From Asterochloris sp. CNOR1 (taxonomy: Eukaryota > Chlorophyta > Trebouxiophyceae > Trebouxiales > Trebouxiaceae): DNA of 64,000 nucleotides. Shown here one piece after another: positions 53,055 through 63,773 of this stretch. The translations under genes were made by a program, and so were the position numbers. The stretch is from the NCBI GenBank assembly GCA_963969365.1, contig OZ017751.1:1302001-1366000 (forward strand), read 5' to 3'. Position 1 is the first letter of the stretch. The number at the start of each line of letters is the position of its first letter. Below the pieces are notes generated by a model. The model made no database searches, was not told where the DNA came from, and saw only the letters and a program-made list of their open reading frames with translations.

Positions 53055-54134
53055 ATGAAGTCCAAGCAAGGCAGCGGCAAGAGGCAACTGCAAGAGCGTA
53101 ATTTTGAGGTTGTTGTCAACCACATCACCATCAACGAGGACCAGCTGCTGCAGGTCTCACGGCAGAGCTTGGCGGCTCTGAAGAATGCCTTTGGACACAG
53201 CATCAAGAAGTACTCAGGGACGTTTCACCACAAGCCAGACAATGACCATGTGCATATCCTTGTGGTGTCTGAGGCTCCCAAGACCAAAAGCGCTGTCAAA
53301 GCCCCTATTGCTGCCTCCATGGCCCTCATCTTTGGCACAGAGCCAGGGATGGTGGAGGTCAAGATGTTCAATGAGATGAAAACAGATGTTGGACCAGCTC
53401 ACGGCTTGAAGGGGCTTGGCGACTACAGGTCGCTGTACGTGCACAACAACGACCATGCGAATCACCGCCCCAAGGATCCTGAGCACAGGACAGTAGAGTT
53501 CATGTGCGGTGGAGATTGGCAGATCTCGCATGGAGGTCCCAGGAAGAGCGCTGGACGACAAGGCCCAGTGCAAGTGGTCACAGCAGCTATCAAGGCAGGA
53601 ACTCCCGAATTCCAATGCAAGACGTATGAGGAATACGAGCGTCTGCTGGAAGCCGCCGCAGACAGTGTGGGTTGCACAAAGTACACCTTGCCGAGGGTGT
53701 TTGCCAAGAGCTTGGGCTTTGGCACTGTGTCAAAGAGTACGCAACGCGACCTGATTCGCAACCCTGCCTATAATGAGGAGGAGTTCAAGGCCCTCCCAAA
53801 GGAGCAGCAGACTCGCCAGCGGGAGCGCTCTATGAAGTACCTGCAAGGGCCCCATGGAAGCCTGCAAGCAGAACTGGAGGTCGCTCATGAGTTTTTAGAG
53901 GCGCACCCTCCTGACTTTCATCGCCTCAGACTCCTGGAGCCTGTCAGGAAGTTACAATCTGGACCTGGCGGCCTTTCACTGGCCAAGCTGAGGCAGCACT
54001 ATGAGGAGGCATTTATCAATCTGTTTGGGGGCTACCCACCTGCTGGATGGACGGCTGGTCGTGCGCCAGCAAGGACCTGTTTTACTTACAATCTGCCAGC
54101 AGCTGTTATTGCTGATGTGATGAAGGCCAGATGA
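53055..54134 (+). CDS. Intronless 359-aa protein with HUH-endonuclease (Rep)-like signature
   Basis: A single uninterrupted ATG-to-TGA frame in a genome where every other assigned gene is split into many exons. Near the N-terminus the order is: a hydrophobic strand (NFEVVVNHITIN, about 18-29), a helix, then FHHKPDNDHVHILVV (about 57-71), where HVH between hydrophobic residues fits the His-hydrophobic-His core of HUH/Rep nucleases. GLGDYRSLYVHNN (about 120-132) offers candidate catalytic tyrosines. No Walker A box or helicase domain is visible in the C-terminal half. Families that could contain it are Rep proteins of replicative DNA elements, including the Replitron-type HUH elements known from green algae. 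The frame looks whole. The HUH assignment is motif-level inference, not a secure family match. Confidence 0.55.
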   Translation: MKSKQGSGKRQLQERNFEVVVNHITINEDQLLQVSRQSLAALKNAFGHSIKKYSGTFHHKPDNDHVHILVVSEAPKTKSAVKAPIAASMALIFGTEPGMVEVKMFNEMKTDVGPAHGLKGLGDYRSLYVHNNDHANHRPKDPEHRTVEFMCGGDWQISHGGPRKSAGRQGPVQVVTAAIKAGTPEFQCKTYEEYERLLEAAADSVGCTKYTLPRVFAKSLGFGTVSKSTQRDLIRNPAYNEEEFKALPKEQQTRQRERSMKYLQGPHGSLQAELEVAHEFLEAHPPDFHRLRLLEPVRKLQSGPGGLSLAKLRQHYEEAFINLFGGYPPAGWTAGRAPARTCFTYNLPAAVIADVMKAR

Positions 54135-54700
54135 CACAAGCTGGTCTCAGAGATGGATTTGTGAATACATGTACTGACATGCTACAGCACAGGTGTGGAG
54201 AGAGCGTCCATGCACCCACATTGTGTGATTTGTAACAGGTGCAAAGAGTGCGCCTGTGCAAGCCTTGTCATGGGCCTAGGAGGTCCTCTTTCGCCACCAG
54301 GGAATCAAATGTGGCCCATGCCCAGCCCTAAAAGCTACCACATGTCTTGGTCAGGCCAGCTCCCTCAGGTTGTCATCTTCAAGTGAATTTCAAGTGTAGT
54401 GGAACTTTGTTGTGCCATGACTGGCCATGAAATGTTTGATTGGCCCAGAGAGAAAGGGTTCCGCGGGAATGCAGATCTTCAAATCATGTAGACCAAGAGT
54501 GTTTCAAGTGTAGTCTGTTGGGGGCAAGCCTGCAGGCTTGCCCCTTCCACGATGACATGTGGATTTGTGGAGTGAAATCTCACTCTCTGAGTAGAATGCC
54601 ACACCGCTCAGTAAAATATGTCTTTCAGCAGAGACATGTGACCTGTGCAGGTGAATGGCAGTGGGAATTGCAATGCAGATTAGCAATTTCAAAGGCTTGC
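54135..54700. other. Gap between the HUH-like ORF and the recombinase gene
   Basis: About 570 relatively AT-rich bases between two converging genes. No gene, repeat or structured motif was recognised. Confidence 0.4.
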
Positions 54701-57666
54701 TCAGCTGTTCTGCTTACGCTTGCCAAGCAGCTTGCAATCACTGCTGTACCTGCTGCATAGCTGCTGCAGTGAGCTGACTGTCCTGGTGTCGGGAATGCGC
54801 TCACGTTCCATTTCTAGAGCCCCAACAACAACAGCCATGGTGCTTCCCAGGGCAGCCATCCGTTTCCTGACCTCAGCAGCAAGGCCGTTCTTGAACCTTG
54901 AGAAGGCCATGCTGCTGGCCCTTGCTTCCTTCTTGCTGCCATGCCACCTGCGGAGGTCTGAAGGCACCGCTGAGATCTTGGAGAACGCCTCAAATGCTTC
55001 TGGAACTGTCTGGAAATCTGAGAGCTTCCACACCTGCAGTTTATGAGGCAAAAAGGTCTGACCAGTACACAGGCGCTCAAGCTAAAAGGCAATTGACTGC
55101 ATACCTGTTTCTCGACCATAAAGGAGTCCCTCTCATCCGGTGCGCTCAGCGCACAGAGGGACTGAGGCGGCAGAGTAATGCCAAAGCTGGCCTGTGAAGC
55201 CAGAGGCACCCATGGGATGGGTTTGGCTGATGCTGGGGGCTGAACACCGGAAAGAGGCACCTGAGGCAGCATCACCACTGGGGCAGAAAGCGTGGCCTCC
55301 TTTCCACCCAGCGTCTTGAAGAAGAAAGCCTGCAACATGGAATGGCAAAGGTTCAGAGCAATGCATGTGTAACTACAACACCTAGGGGCTGCAGCGCTCA
55401 CCGTTGGGTTGGTGAACAACAAATTCCTGTCGCTGAGAACCGCCTCAGCAGCAACGTATTTGTCCCAGGTCTCCTGCCGCAGCTGCTTGCCTACAGCGCT
55501 CTGCAGAAGGCGATTGGCGGCTGGCGGGATGGTGCGAAGCCACTGGTCCCCATATGACTCGATTCTCAGGCTGGCATTCTGCACAAACACTTGCCGCAGG
55601 TGGTCGATGGCCCTTAAGGGCGCCAGCAAGGATGTGCAGGGTGGCATCGCATGCCAGCTTGGCGCAGGAGCACTGTCAAGCCCGGGATGATGCGGTCCAG
55701 CACATCCTCCTCAGCCTGCAGAAGACAATCAGACCAGTCCCCCCCTCCTCTGATTTCGGTGGTTTGCGTGAGCAGCACTGGCACTGCATTGACCTTACCT
55801 TGAACTCAGCCTGACCCAAACGACGATTCTCGTGCCAGTCCCGTCCCCAACCAGCTAGCCGGTGGGCTGTGTCCGGGTCAAAGATGCAGTACAGGTCAGT
55901 GGTGTCAGACTCATGCCTGCAAGTCAAAACACTGGTCAGCTGCGGGACAATACTGTTCAGAATGCACAGCATGGCCTGAGTTGCCTACCTCGCCGCCATT
56001 TTGATCTCTGCTTTGTTGATGCCCACGCTCTTAGCCGCCTCCACCCCATGCTTTTTAAATTAGTGGCTGACCTCCCCTTTAGATGAGTACCCATCAAGCC
56101 TGCCACAGGGCACGCCTGCAGTGTAACAAGCCACAGATGTCAGCCGTGTCCAAAAGCTGCAGCACTAACGCACTGGCTCACCAGCAATGTCAAAAGCCTG
56201 CCGAAGGTGAACGTTGAGAGTCTCTCCACTCATGGGCTGGTTGCCCTGCATGCTAGGGGCGGCAACAATGAACTTGGACAGATCCTCAAGTTTGATCCCC
56301 TGTGGAAGGTGGCGACAGCCACGGTCGGCAAGCGCTGCCTGAGGACAGATGCGATGGTCTCGGTACCTGTGGCAGAAGAGGCATAACAACTCAGAACACT
56401 GCCCAACTGCGTCTGACAGCAGGAATGCGCATACCTCACGACACCAGGAATATCAACTTGCCCAGGCTTCACAGTCTTCCCCTGCATGCTACCAAAGAGG
56501 ATTGCCACAGAGGGCACTGGGCCCACATTATCCTGCGTCCTCAGTGCCAGGCAGCTCCAGGGAAGTTTGCGCAGGTCATCAGAGCGGCCGAATGTGGCTG
56601 GCATGAAAGTCATTGCCATCCTCAGCAGATAGGCCCACTGCCACTGCTTCTGCTGGAAAGCTGCTTGCAGGGACTGGCGAAGCTGCTCTGCACTCAGTGC
56701 GGCATCCACCTGCAGATGCAAGCAACAAGATGGGGTTAGACACGCCATCATTCTGTTTGCACAACATACTCTGACCAGGCCGATACTCACCTGAGCTGCC
56801 ACTTGCGCAGTGAGGTTCTCAGCCTGCATTTCCTTGCCACGCGCACGGACCAAGTCCCTAACTGCCTGAATCTCCAGGGGTGCGGGAACATCTGAGGTGA
56901 TACAGCCCTCTGAGTACTGCCCTCTGCGGACTTCTTTAAGGTGGCATAGATAATCACTGCATGCACCAGGCCAAAGTTGGGGAGGGCAGGACATGAGCGC
57001 AGCTCAAACACAGCAGTGGAGTGGCCTCTCACCCAATACTGCTGAACGAGTAGCGAGCACCATTCTGTTGCAGTGCCTCATCCACAAGCTACATCGAGAA
57101 TTCAAGAATCTTGGCCTGAGACATGGAGTCGCCATCAGGGAACCGGTGCGCCTCCTGCTCACAGTATCTCTGCAGGACCATATGTGTGTGAGTGACATGG
57201 CCTTGAAGCCTCTAGGGCGCCATAGAAACATGAGTAAAGGCCATGCATCGCCTACCCTCCAGAGCTTGGCAGCTGATTTTTCAGCCTGGACTGTGTTCTG
57301 TGGCTTTGCCGCACCATGACGCGCATTGATGAGCTGGGTGCACTTAAGAATACGAGCTTCCTCCTCAGGGGTGTTAAGCATGGCTGCTGCCAGGCCAAGT
57401 GCTGCGTCTGGGACTGGCGCACCATTCTGCTGGCCCAAAGTCTCTAAACTGGGCACACCACGGACAAAGACTGGCACTGGCTGGAGATCATCCACCACCC
57501 CAGACAGGTGTCTGCAGGCTTGATTGATGGCCGCTCTGAGGGGAGGGGGGCTGTTTGAGGAGCAACTGGCATGTAGTTGTGCAATGTAGTCCTCAGCCAG
57601 CCCCAGGCTGATGACATGGTTGATGTAGCTGCTGTACTGAGCAGAAGGCACCCGGTAGTGCTGCAT
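54701..57666 (-). mobile_element. Crypton-like tyrosine recombinase gene, looks broken
   Basis: Multi-exon minus-strand gene starting at an ATG at 57666 (exon 1 about 57256-57666) and ending at 54701. Part order: an N-terminal domain; a helical SAM-like core-binding part (about 56790-57170); the catalytic domain (about 55880-56712), with the RSDDLRKLPWSCL arginine region, YRDHRICPQ, a KHGVEAAKSVG histidine box and HESDTTDLYC holding the likely nucleophilic tyrosine; then a C-terminal region (54701-55640) whose VWKLSDFQTVPEAF and SRFKNGLAAEVRKRMA resemble the GCR1_C-type DNA-binding tail of cryptons. No reverse transcriptase is seen nearby, which argues against a DIRS element. It appears to carry at least one break. 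Spliced introns with tgcag acceptors suggest long residence in this genome. A diverged second copy lies at 61300-62050. Confidence 0.7.
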
Positions 57667-57894
57667 GAAGGTCGATCTGGGGCATTTTGGCGCGCTAGGG
57701 CTTCTTGACCTAGGAATTAGGTCGGAAGGCAGTACTTTATTGGTACCATTATACTGTAAAGCTCAGCAGCAGAGGTCTCCAAGACCTCTACTCACAGTAA
57801 GCCGGGAAGCATTGTGACTGCACTGGATTTTCTTCAGGTGCCTTCGCCTCTGAGCGCACAGCTGCACCTGTGTACAGAGTGCTGTGCTGTGGAG
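57667..57894. other. Element boundary and upstream region of the NTPase gene
   Basis: The sequence tttggcgcgct at about 57687 recurs at the equivalent edge of the second recombinase copy (about 62039), so it may mark the element's end. The rest, up to the ATG at 57895, includes a good cttcag acceptor at 57837 that could join an unseen 5' exon. Confidence 0.45.
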
Positions 57895-60800
57895 ATGGTG
57901 GACGACAAAGAGCTGGCCAGAGATGCTCTTTTTGGGCTGGAAGAGGAGAAGTTGAGGAATGCTGCACTGATCATGCTCTATGGCGCAGAGCATGATGTTC
58001 ACCTGCAGAAGCTGGTCCTGGGACTTCGCAACACTGCTGCACTCACTACAGCAGTCAGGGATTTTGTGTCAGAGCGACAAGCAGGTGTGTAGCTGTTTCC
58101 CTGGGTGCTGGCTTCATGGTGAGATGCGCTGGAGCAGTCAAGTGGCTGGCTTGCCAATATGGCAACACGTGGCAACTGCGCATGCCCAAAGGAATGCATG
58201 CAATGGCAGGCTGCGTGCTAAGTGTGAGGCGCTTAGACGTACTTGTGAATCTTGCACCCAATGATGTTGTCATGCACTATGTATGGTTGACCCGAGGGCT
58301 GGTGCCAAGGTGGGGACTGTGCTTCACCAGATGAGGTTGTCTCCTTGGCACCGCTGAGGGCAATGGCTGCCTGTTGTTTAGGTAACAACATCAGGTGAGT
58401 ATGTGCGCCAGGGCTGCAGGGATTGAACCACCTTGAGCGCAGCGTTGACAGATTTTAAGGTCCTGTGGGCAGGGCGCATAGGTGCCAGAGCCTCCAAGTG
58501 GTAATGTAGGGTGTTGTGGTCAATATGCGGGCATTGGGCATTGAGTCACCCTCTGCCGCTTGCAGGTGCATCTGCTGGACCCGCCGAGCAAGCGGTGGTC
58601 GCGTTTGCAGCCCTCATCAGATCAGGGGCCGACTTCCCTACAGAATGGTACAACTTGCGAGATGGTGTGTTCTTTTTGGGCGATGAGGACTTTGGCAGCC
58701 AACTCAAAATCAGGCAAGTGGAATCCATGCCTATCAACTCAGGCTTGAAAAAGGCTGGTCGCTCATTGCACAATCATTGTGCTTGCGTGCAGGCAGGCTT
58801 ACATGGACCTGTATGAGTTTCTGGAACGCAAGAATCACAAAGACAGACCAGTATACCAGCAAGTGGTAGTGTCTGGCAACCCTGGTGTGGGGAAGAGCAT
58901 GTTTTTGGTGTATTACCTGCTCAGGTTTGCCATCGTGCTTGTTTGCTTGCAATGGGTGCACATGCAGGCTGGTTCTTGCATACTGCATTTGAGCGTGCTT
59001 GCCTGCGTGTGTCTGGTGTACAGACTGCTCAGGGTTGGTTGCCACAGCCCTGGACTGCTTGCCCAGATGCATACTGCTCATCATGTTGCAGACAAGCATC
59101 ATCCTGCAAGTCTGCCTAGCTCTGGTGGACAGTCTACCTGAGTTTGTTTGCCACAACCCATGCTTTCTTGTCAGGGCAGCACATGCATGCTGCTCAGCAT
59201 GGGTGCATGGCGTGCTTACTTACAGGCACCTGCATGACGGCCATGCAGTCCTGTGGCATGCGTCTGACTACTACTACTTCAAGCCCAGCAACAGTGGAGC
59301 AGAAGTGCAGTCTCTCACAGAAGCCGCCGCCAAAAAGGTAGCTCTGGCAGCAAGTAATGTCTCGCTGACCATCATTTCACCCTCACGGTGCAGAACAATG
59401 TGGTATGTACCTGATGCGATGTGATCCCTGCTGTGCATTGCTACAGGTGCTCACAGATGGGCAGGGAGTGTACTATGCTGTAGATGGGGTGAAGCCCCAA
59501 AAACCAGTGGCCTACAGTTACTTGGAACTTGGGCTCTGCTTGAAGCTATGTGGCCTTGGCTCCATTGGCTCATGTCAGGTCTCTCGCAGGTGGACTCAAG
59601 CAGTTGTGGCCCATTCGCCGCACGCCAAAGACTACAAGCAGTTCCTGCGCAGCCCGCGCAGTATCGGAGAGGTTCCCATCATCCTGCCTCCCTGGGAACA
59701 AGATGAGGTCCTTGACCTGCGGCAGGTTGTCTATCCTGAGATGTCTACCGAGCAAGTATGTGAACAACATCTGCTGCTGCACATTGTACTGCAAGTCTCT
59801 TCTGCCACCACCTTTTCAAGCATGTCAACTTGCAGGCCCTTGAGCGTCTGGCCAGACGCAATGGCATTCCAAGAGCCATATTTCATGATCCCACGGACGA
59901 AGGGGTTTTGCAGGCCTTGGCACAGGTCCCCTTCAATGTTCTGATTGAGCCGGATGCTGTATCTGACACGCCATTTCGCCAGGCGCACCCTCTCATCGTG
60001 TTCCACCCTACAAAGTGGCACCAATGTGAGCTGCAGATGAGCCCCATTTGCTGCCCTTCCCCAGATGGCATCACACATTCACTTGTTGTGATGCAGGGAG
60101 GAGTTTAGGCCTGGAAGCGTTTGTGTCCTGCAAGGCCCTCTTCACAAGCAACTGGGTCCGTCGCCTTGCCACAGAGCACTTTGCCTGCACAACAGCAAAG
60201 CACACTCACGAATGGCTGCCGGCAACGGGTTCTGCTGCTAGGCGCTCCCCGGTGAGCTGTTGTGTAGCATGCGCCACACAGCAACATGATGCACCTGATG
60301 GGCATATGTTGGCTCAGGCCATGCGCTCCACACTGCCTCAGTTTGCATCTCTGCGCAGGGTATGCAGGCTTTTCGTGGCGAGGTGTTTGAGGATGTTGCT
60401 CACATTGCTCTTGCTGAAGGCCATGACCTGCCTATCAGGTGGTGCCACATGCACTGCACAGCTTCCTCCCCTGCCATATCTACGCTGCTTGACAGATGAC
60501 CATCTTGCTCAAGTTGCCAAGGCACAGGAAGTCAACTGTGAGTTGCTTGTTCAATGACGATGTCATGCTGCAGGGAGCTTGTCAGGCAAGGTCAAGGGAA
60601 ACAAAAGAGGGCGAAGCTGGCTAAGCTTAGACAGCACACTGTCAACTTTGGCGCGCTGGACCAGAAATGGTTTTATCAGCCTGAGCATATGAGCAGGCTT
60701 CAGCTGAAACAATATGCCAGTTTCCACAGCAAAAATCAGGGCGCCATAGACAGCCTCACCTTGGTCAGCTCTGGCTCAGGCGCAGAGACAGCTTACCTTT

Positions 60801-60961
60801 TCCAGATCACAGTTGGCAAGACTCACTCTGTCAGCAGTGCCCTCTTCAGAGTGCTTGACAGCTTGCCTGCCCAAGTCACTGGTGTTGTCCTGTGCTTTGT
60901 TGTGCCCTTTGAGGTGTTCAATGAGTGGGAGTGGCACAGGCAGCTGCCAGACAGCCCCTGA
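57895..60961 (+). CDS. RHS/Crinkler-like protein: P-loop NTPase with C-terminal nuclease-fold-like domain
   Basis: Nine exons: 57895-58084, 58566-58713, 58793-58924, 59226-59337, 59447-59755, 59836-60025, 60097-60251, 60359-60438, 60574-60961, joining in frame to 567 aa. A Walker A box, VVVSGNPGVGKS, sits at about 138-149, followed by FLVYYLL and a WHASDYYYF strand, the layout of the NTPase shared by trypanosome retrotransposon-hot-spot proteins and oomycete/fungal Crinklers. The last exon has YLFQITVGKTH and VVLCFVVPFEVF, recalling the restriction-endonuclease-like C-terminus of that class. The second exon ends at a GC donor (58714). The frame is intact. An alternative last intron (60911-60978) would end the protein at 61111 with a different tail. 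Possible further 5' coding sequence ends at 57838. Its role is unknown; it lies between two same-orientation recombinase copies. Confidence 0.65.
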
Positions 60962-61299
60962 GATTGCTCCCCGCAGGTTTCGAGGCTGATGCAGACCATC
61001 CGACAAGAGGTGTTGATGTTGTCGAAAGACGTGCTCAGGAACCCCAAGAAGCCTGGGTCCCCCCCCACCTGCTTTACACCTGTCGCAGACGATGATCTCA
61101 TGGAAGAGTGAAGTTCATCAATTCTAACATCCTGAAACTCTGCAGTGTGGTGTAGGCAATCAATGCCTTCCTTGCAAGCTTGAGTAGCCTAAAAAAGGGG
61201 AAGTTGGGCACCTGTCTCAGCTGTGCTGCCCAACAGGCCCCTTTGGCTGCTGCACTGGTGCCAGCCTCCTGCGGTAGCAACTTCACTTGAGATAACCTT
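60962..61299. other. Region between the NTPase gene and the recombinase relic
   Basis: A plus-strand open frame at 60979-61111 follows a cgcag acceptor and may be an alternative last exon of the NTPase gene (contains MQTIRQEVLMLSKDVL). Nothing else is recognised. Confidence 0.4.
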
Positions 61300-62055
61300 T
61301 GAGATACCAGAAACATCCACCTGCCCAGGCTTCACAGCCTTCTCCTGCATGCTACCAAACAGGATTGCCACAGAGGGCGTTGGCCCCACACCATCCTGCG
61401 TCCTCAGTGCCAGGCAGCTCCAGGGAAGCTTGCGCAGGTCATCAGAACGGCCCAGAGTGGCTGGCATGAATGTCCTTGCCATCCTCAGCAGATAGGCCCA
61501 CTGCCACTGCTTCTGCTGGAAAGCTGCTTGCAGGGACTGCCGAAGCTGCTCTGCGCTCAGTGCGGCATCCACCTGCAGAGCAGCAACTTGACGCGTGGAA
61601 GTCACAAGTAGCAGCTGGACTTGTGCCAGCTGAGCTGATGAACGTTTCAACACAGACACAGAATCTGATAGAGAGAAGTGGATGAACAAAGCAGAGCTAG
61701 GAAGCATGGCAGTCATCTGTTCAGCCAACTCTGAGAACACCCAGCGCTGATACTTCCTGGCCAATGGGCAGCTTGGAAGCCATGGTCAGGACAAAGCAGC
61801 CAGCTGCACTGATCCAGGCTGCTGCCAGCCCACCACAGGCCATCGACAGCGACCTCAAAACAGGGCTACCCTCTGACCAGGCCGATACCCACCTGAGCTG
61901 CCACTTGCGCGTTGGGGTTCTCAGCCTGCATCCCTGCCACGTGCACAGAGTGCATTGTAGTCCTCGGCCAGCCCAGGCTGATGACATGGTTGATGTAGCT
62001 GCTGTACTCAACAGGTGGCACCTGAAGGTCAATTCCGGTTTGGCGCGCTCAAGGG
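61300..62055 (-). mobile_element. Shortened, rearranged second copy of the recombinase element
   Basis: Positions 61325-61590 closely match the catalytic exon of the full copy (56455-56715), including SLQAAFQQKQWQWAYLLRM and RSDDLRKLPWSCL. Positions 61875-62055 match the core-domain edge (near 56780-56840) joined directly to the N-terminal end (57585-57700), so the internal exons are missing. About 270 bases between the two parts are unrelated to the full copy. Exon-level similarity is high, suggesting fairly recent copying. It is a fossil with no whole recombinase. Confidence 0.8.
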
Positions 62056-62135
62056 TTGAGACTGAGAGGCTCAGGTCGCGGGGCGTCACATGGCCTGTGA
62101 TAACATGACCTAAGGCTCATGCACCGAGCATCATC

Positions 62136-63773
62136 ATGGCGCTGCTGAATGTCAGGAGGCTGCTCAGCAGCACGGCAGGTTGCTGCTTGCAGCATCAGGC
62201 GCCATTCTCCCCATGCATGGTCCAGTGGCTCGGCTGTGTGCATGTGGTTGCTGCCAGGTTCCATGCAGGAGGCCATCGCAATTTGGCAACGCAGCCAGGG
62301 CCAGCAGGACTGTTCACGGTGATGCTCATGTCCACATCATCAGTCTCCAACTGGTGGTCTATGTTGATTGATTGGCCTGGTGGCGCCCTGCAGCATGCCA
62401 ACTCCACTCTGGGTGCAGGATGGAACTTTCATCCGGCCTGGCACAGCACAACCTGCTGGCGCACAGGACTCCACCAGCACCAGCAGCCCCTCAACAGATC
62501 AAGCCAGCATCCAGCATGCTTACCTGCATGAGCACCACAGCGGCGAGCAGGGGCAGCAGCAGAAAGAGCAGGACATGCAGCAGCAGATCCTTGAAGCCGG
62601 ACTGCAGCATGTGGTGAGTAAAAAGGCTGCATGTGTAAGGGGTCTTCTCAGCCCATCCCCACCCTGTTTGGCCAAGTCTACCGCTCTGGATGTCAACACC
62701 TGCTGAGCCTAGTCAAGTTGCAGCCCTTCTTCTACAGAAAGAGCTTGGCTGGTCGGAGGCAGCGCTCATGGAAGGAGCAAGGGATATGGGGCTTTCGCCT
62801 GCAGCTGCCTCAATGCTGGAGCGGGGTCCTGCACAGCTGGTGGAGGTGTGTGCCATGGCTGCGACAATGTGCCGGTGCTCACCGTTCAGTGGCAGGCAGT
62901 CTACATGTATACAGCCTCTTCAGAAGCCCTCTGCATGGTGCAGCTCAGCTCAGAGCATTTCACTCGATGAGCTTGTGAGGCATTGCGGACTGAGCCGTCC
63001 AGCTCGTGCTCCTTGACAGCTCCAAGCCTTGTGCCTTGCAGCTTCATAACAACAGGAGCTTCTGGCAGCTGGTGCAGCAGCTGGAGGAGTCTCACAGTGT
63101 GCTGTCGGTCATGAAGACCCCTGAGCGCATCAAGACAGGCGTGCGTATGCGGCTTGAGATGAACATCCCTTACATAGGTGCGGCATCCGCCTATGCAGCT
63201 GTCACACCATGTTGTGGCACAACAGCCAATGTGGCTGCCCGTTGTTGCCCGCCTGCTGCTGGGCCACTGAGACCTTGCCCAGGATTTTGCAGAGGCCCCC
63301 TGCAGTGAGCAGCAACAGGTGGCCTGCTGCCTGCAGAGCAGTGGCCGCAAGCCCTGCACCTCCAAGCACAGCCCCAAAATGCTGCCACAGCACTCAGTCA
63401 GCTGACAGCCACTGTGGACGAGGTCTGGCATGCAGCAGGCGATCAGTCAACAGACATGAACTGGTACACCAAGAGGGCACTGCTGGCAGGTGTTTACACT
63501 GCTACAGAGCTGTACATGCTGACCGACTACAGCCCAGGGTATGCTGAGACTTGGGATGCCCTTGATCGTCGTCTCAGGGATGTCATGGCTCTGGGCAGGG
63601 CCGCCAGTCAGGTACGTCAAAGAAGCTGTGGCAAACACAACAAATCAATGCGGCTGGAGGCTGAGCAACTGATGTCTTTGCAGGTACGTTCTGTTGCCAG
63701 CTCCATGGCTGAAAGTCTGTCAAGCAGCTTCTCACAGATGGGCAGGCAAGCTGATCAACGAGGTGACCACTGA
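62136..63773 (+). CDS. COQ9: COQ9, ubiquinone biosynthesis lipid-binding protein
   Basis: Mitochondrial lipid-binding partner of COQ7 in coenzyme Q synthesis. Six exons: 62136-62318, 62419-62613, 62738-62845, 63042-63177, 63337-63611, 63684-63773; they join in frame to 328 aa. Exon 1 encodes a presequence of 61 residues, rich in Arg, Ser and Leu with no acidic residue (MALLNVRRLLSSTAG start). Exon 2 is low-complexity (Gln, Ser, His) and ends in the conserved ILEAGLQHV. Family blocks then follow: LGWSEAALMEGARDMGLSP, RMRLEMNIPYIEQWPQAL, DEVWHAAGDQSTDMNWYTKR and YMLTDYSPGYAETWDALDRR. The start lies just after the recombinase relic, so little upstream sequence separates the promoter from the element. 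Family call is very secure; exon 1 could be longer or spliced differently. Confidence 0.95.

Noticed and set aside
54701-57666. DIRS-type retrotransposon
   Set aside because: Only the recombinase is present; no reverse transcriptase or RNase H is seen, and the C-terminal tail looks crypton-like.
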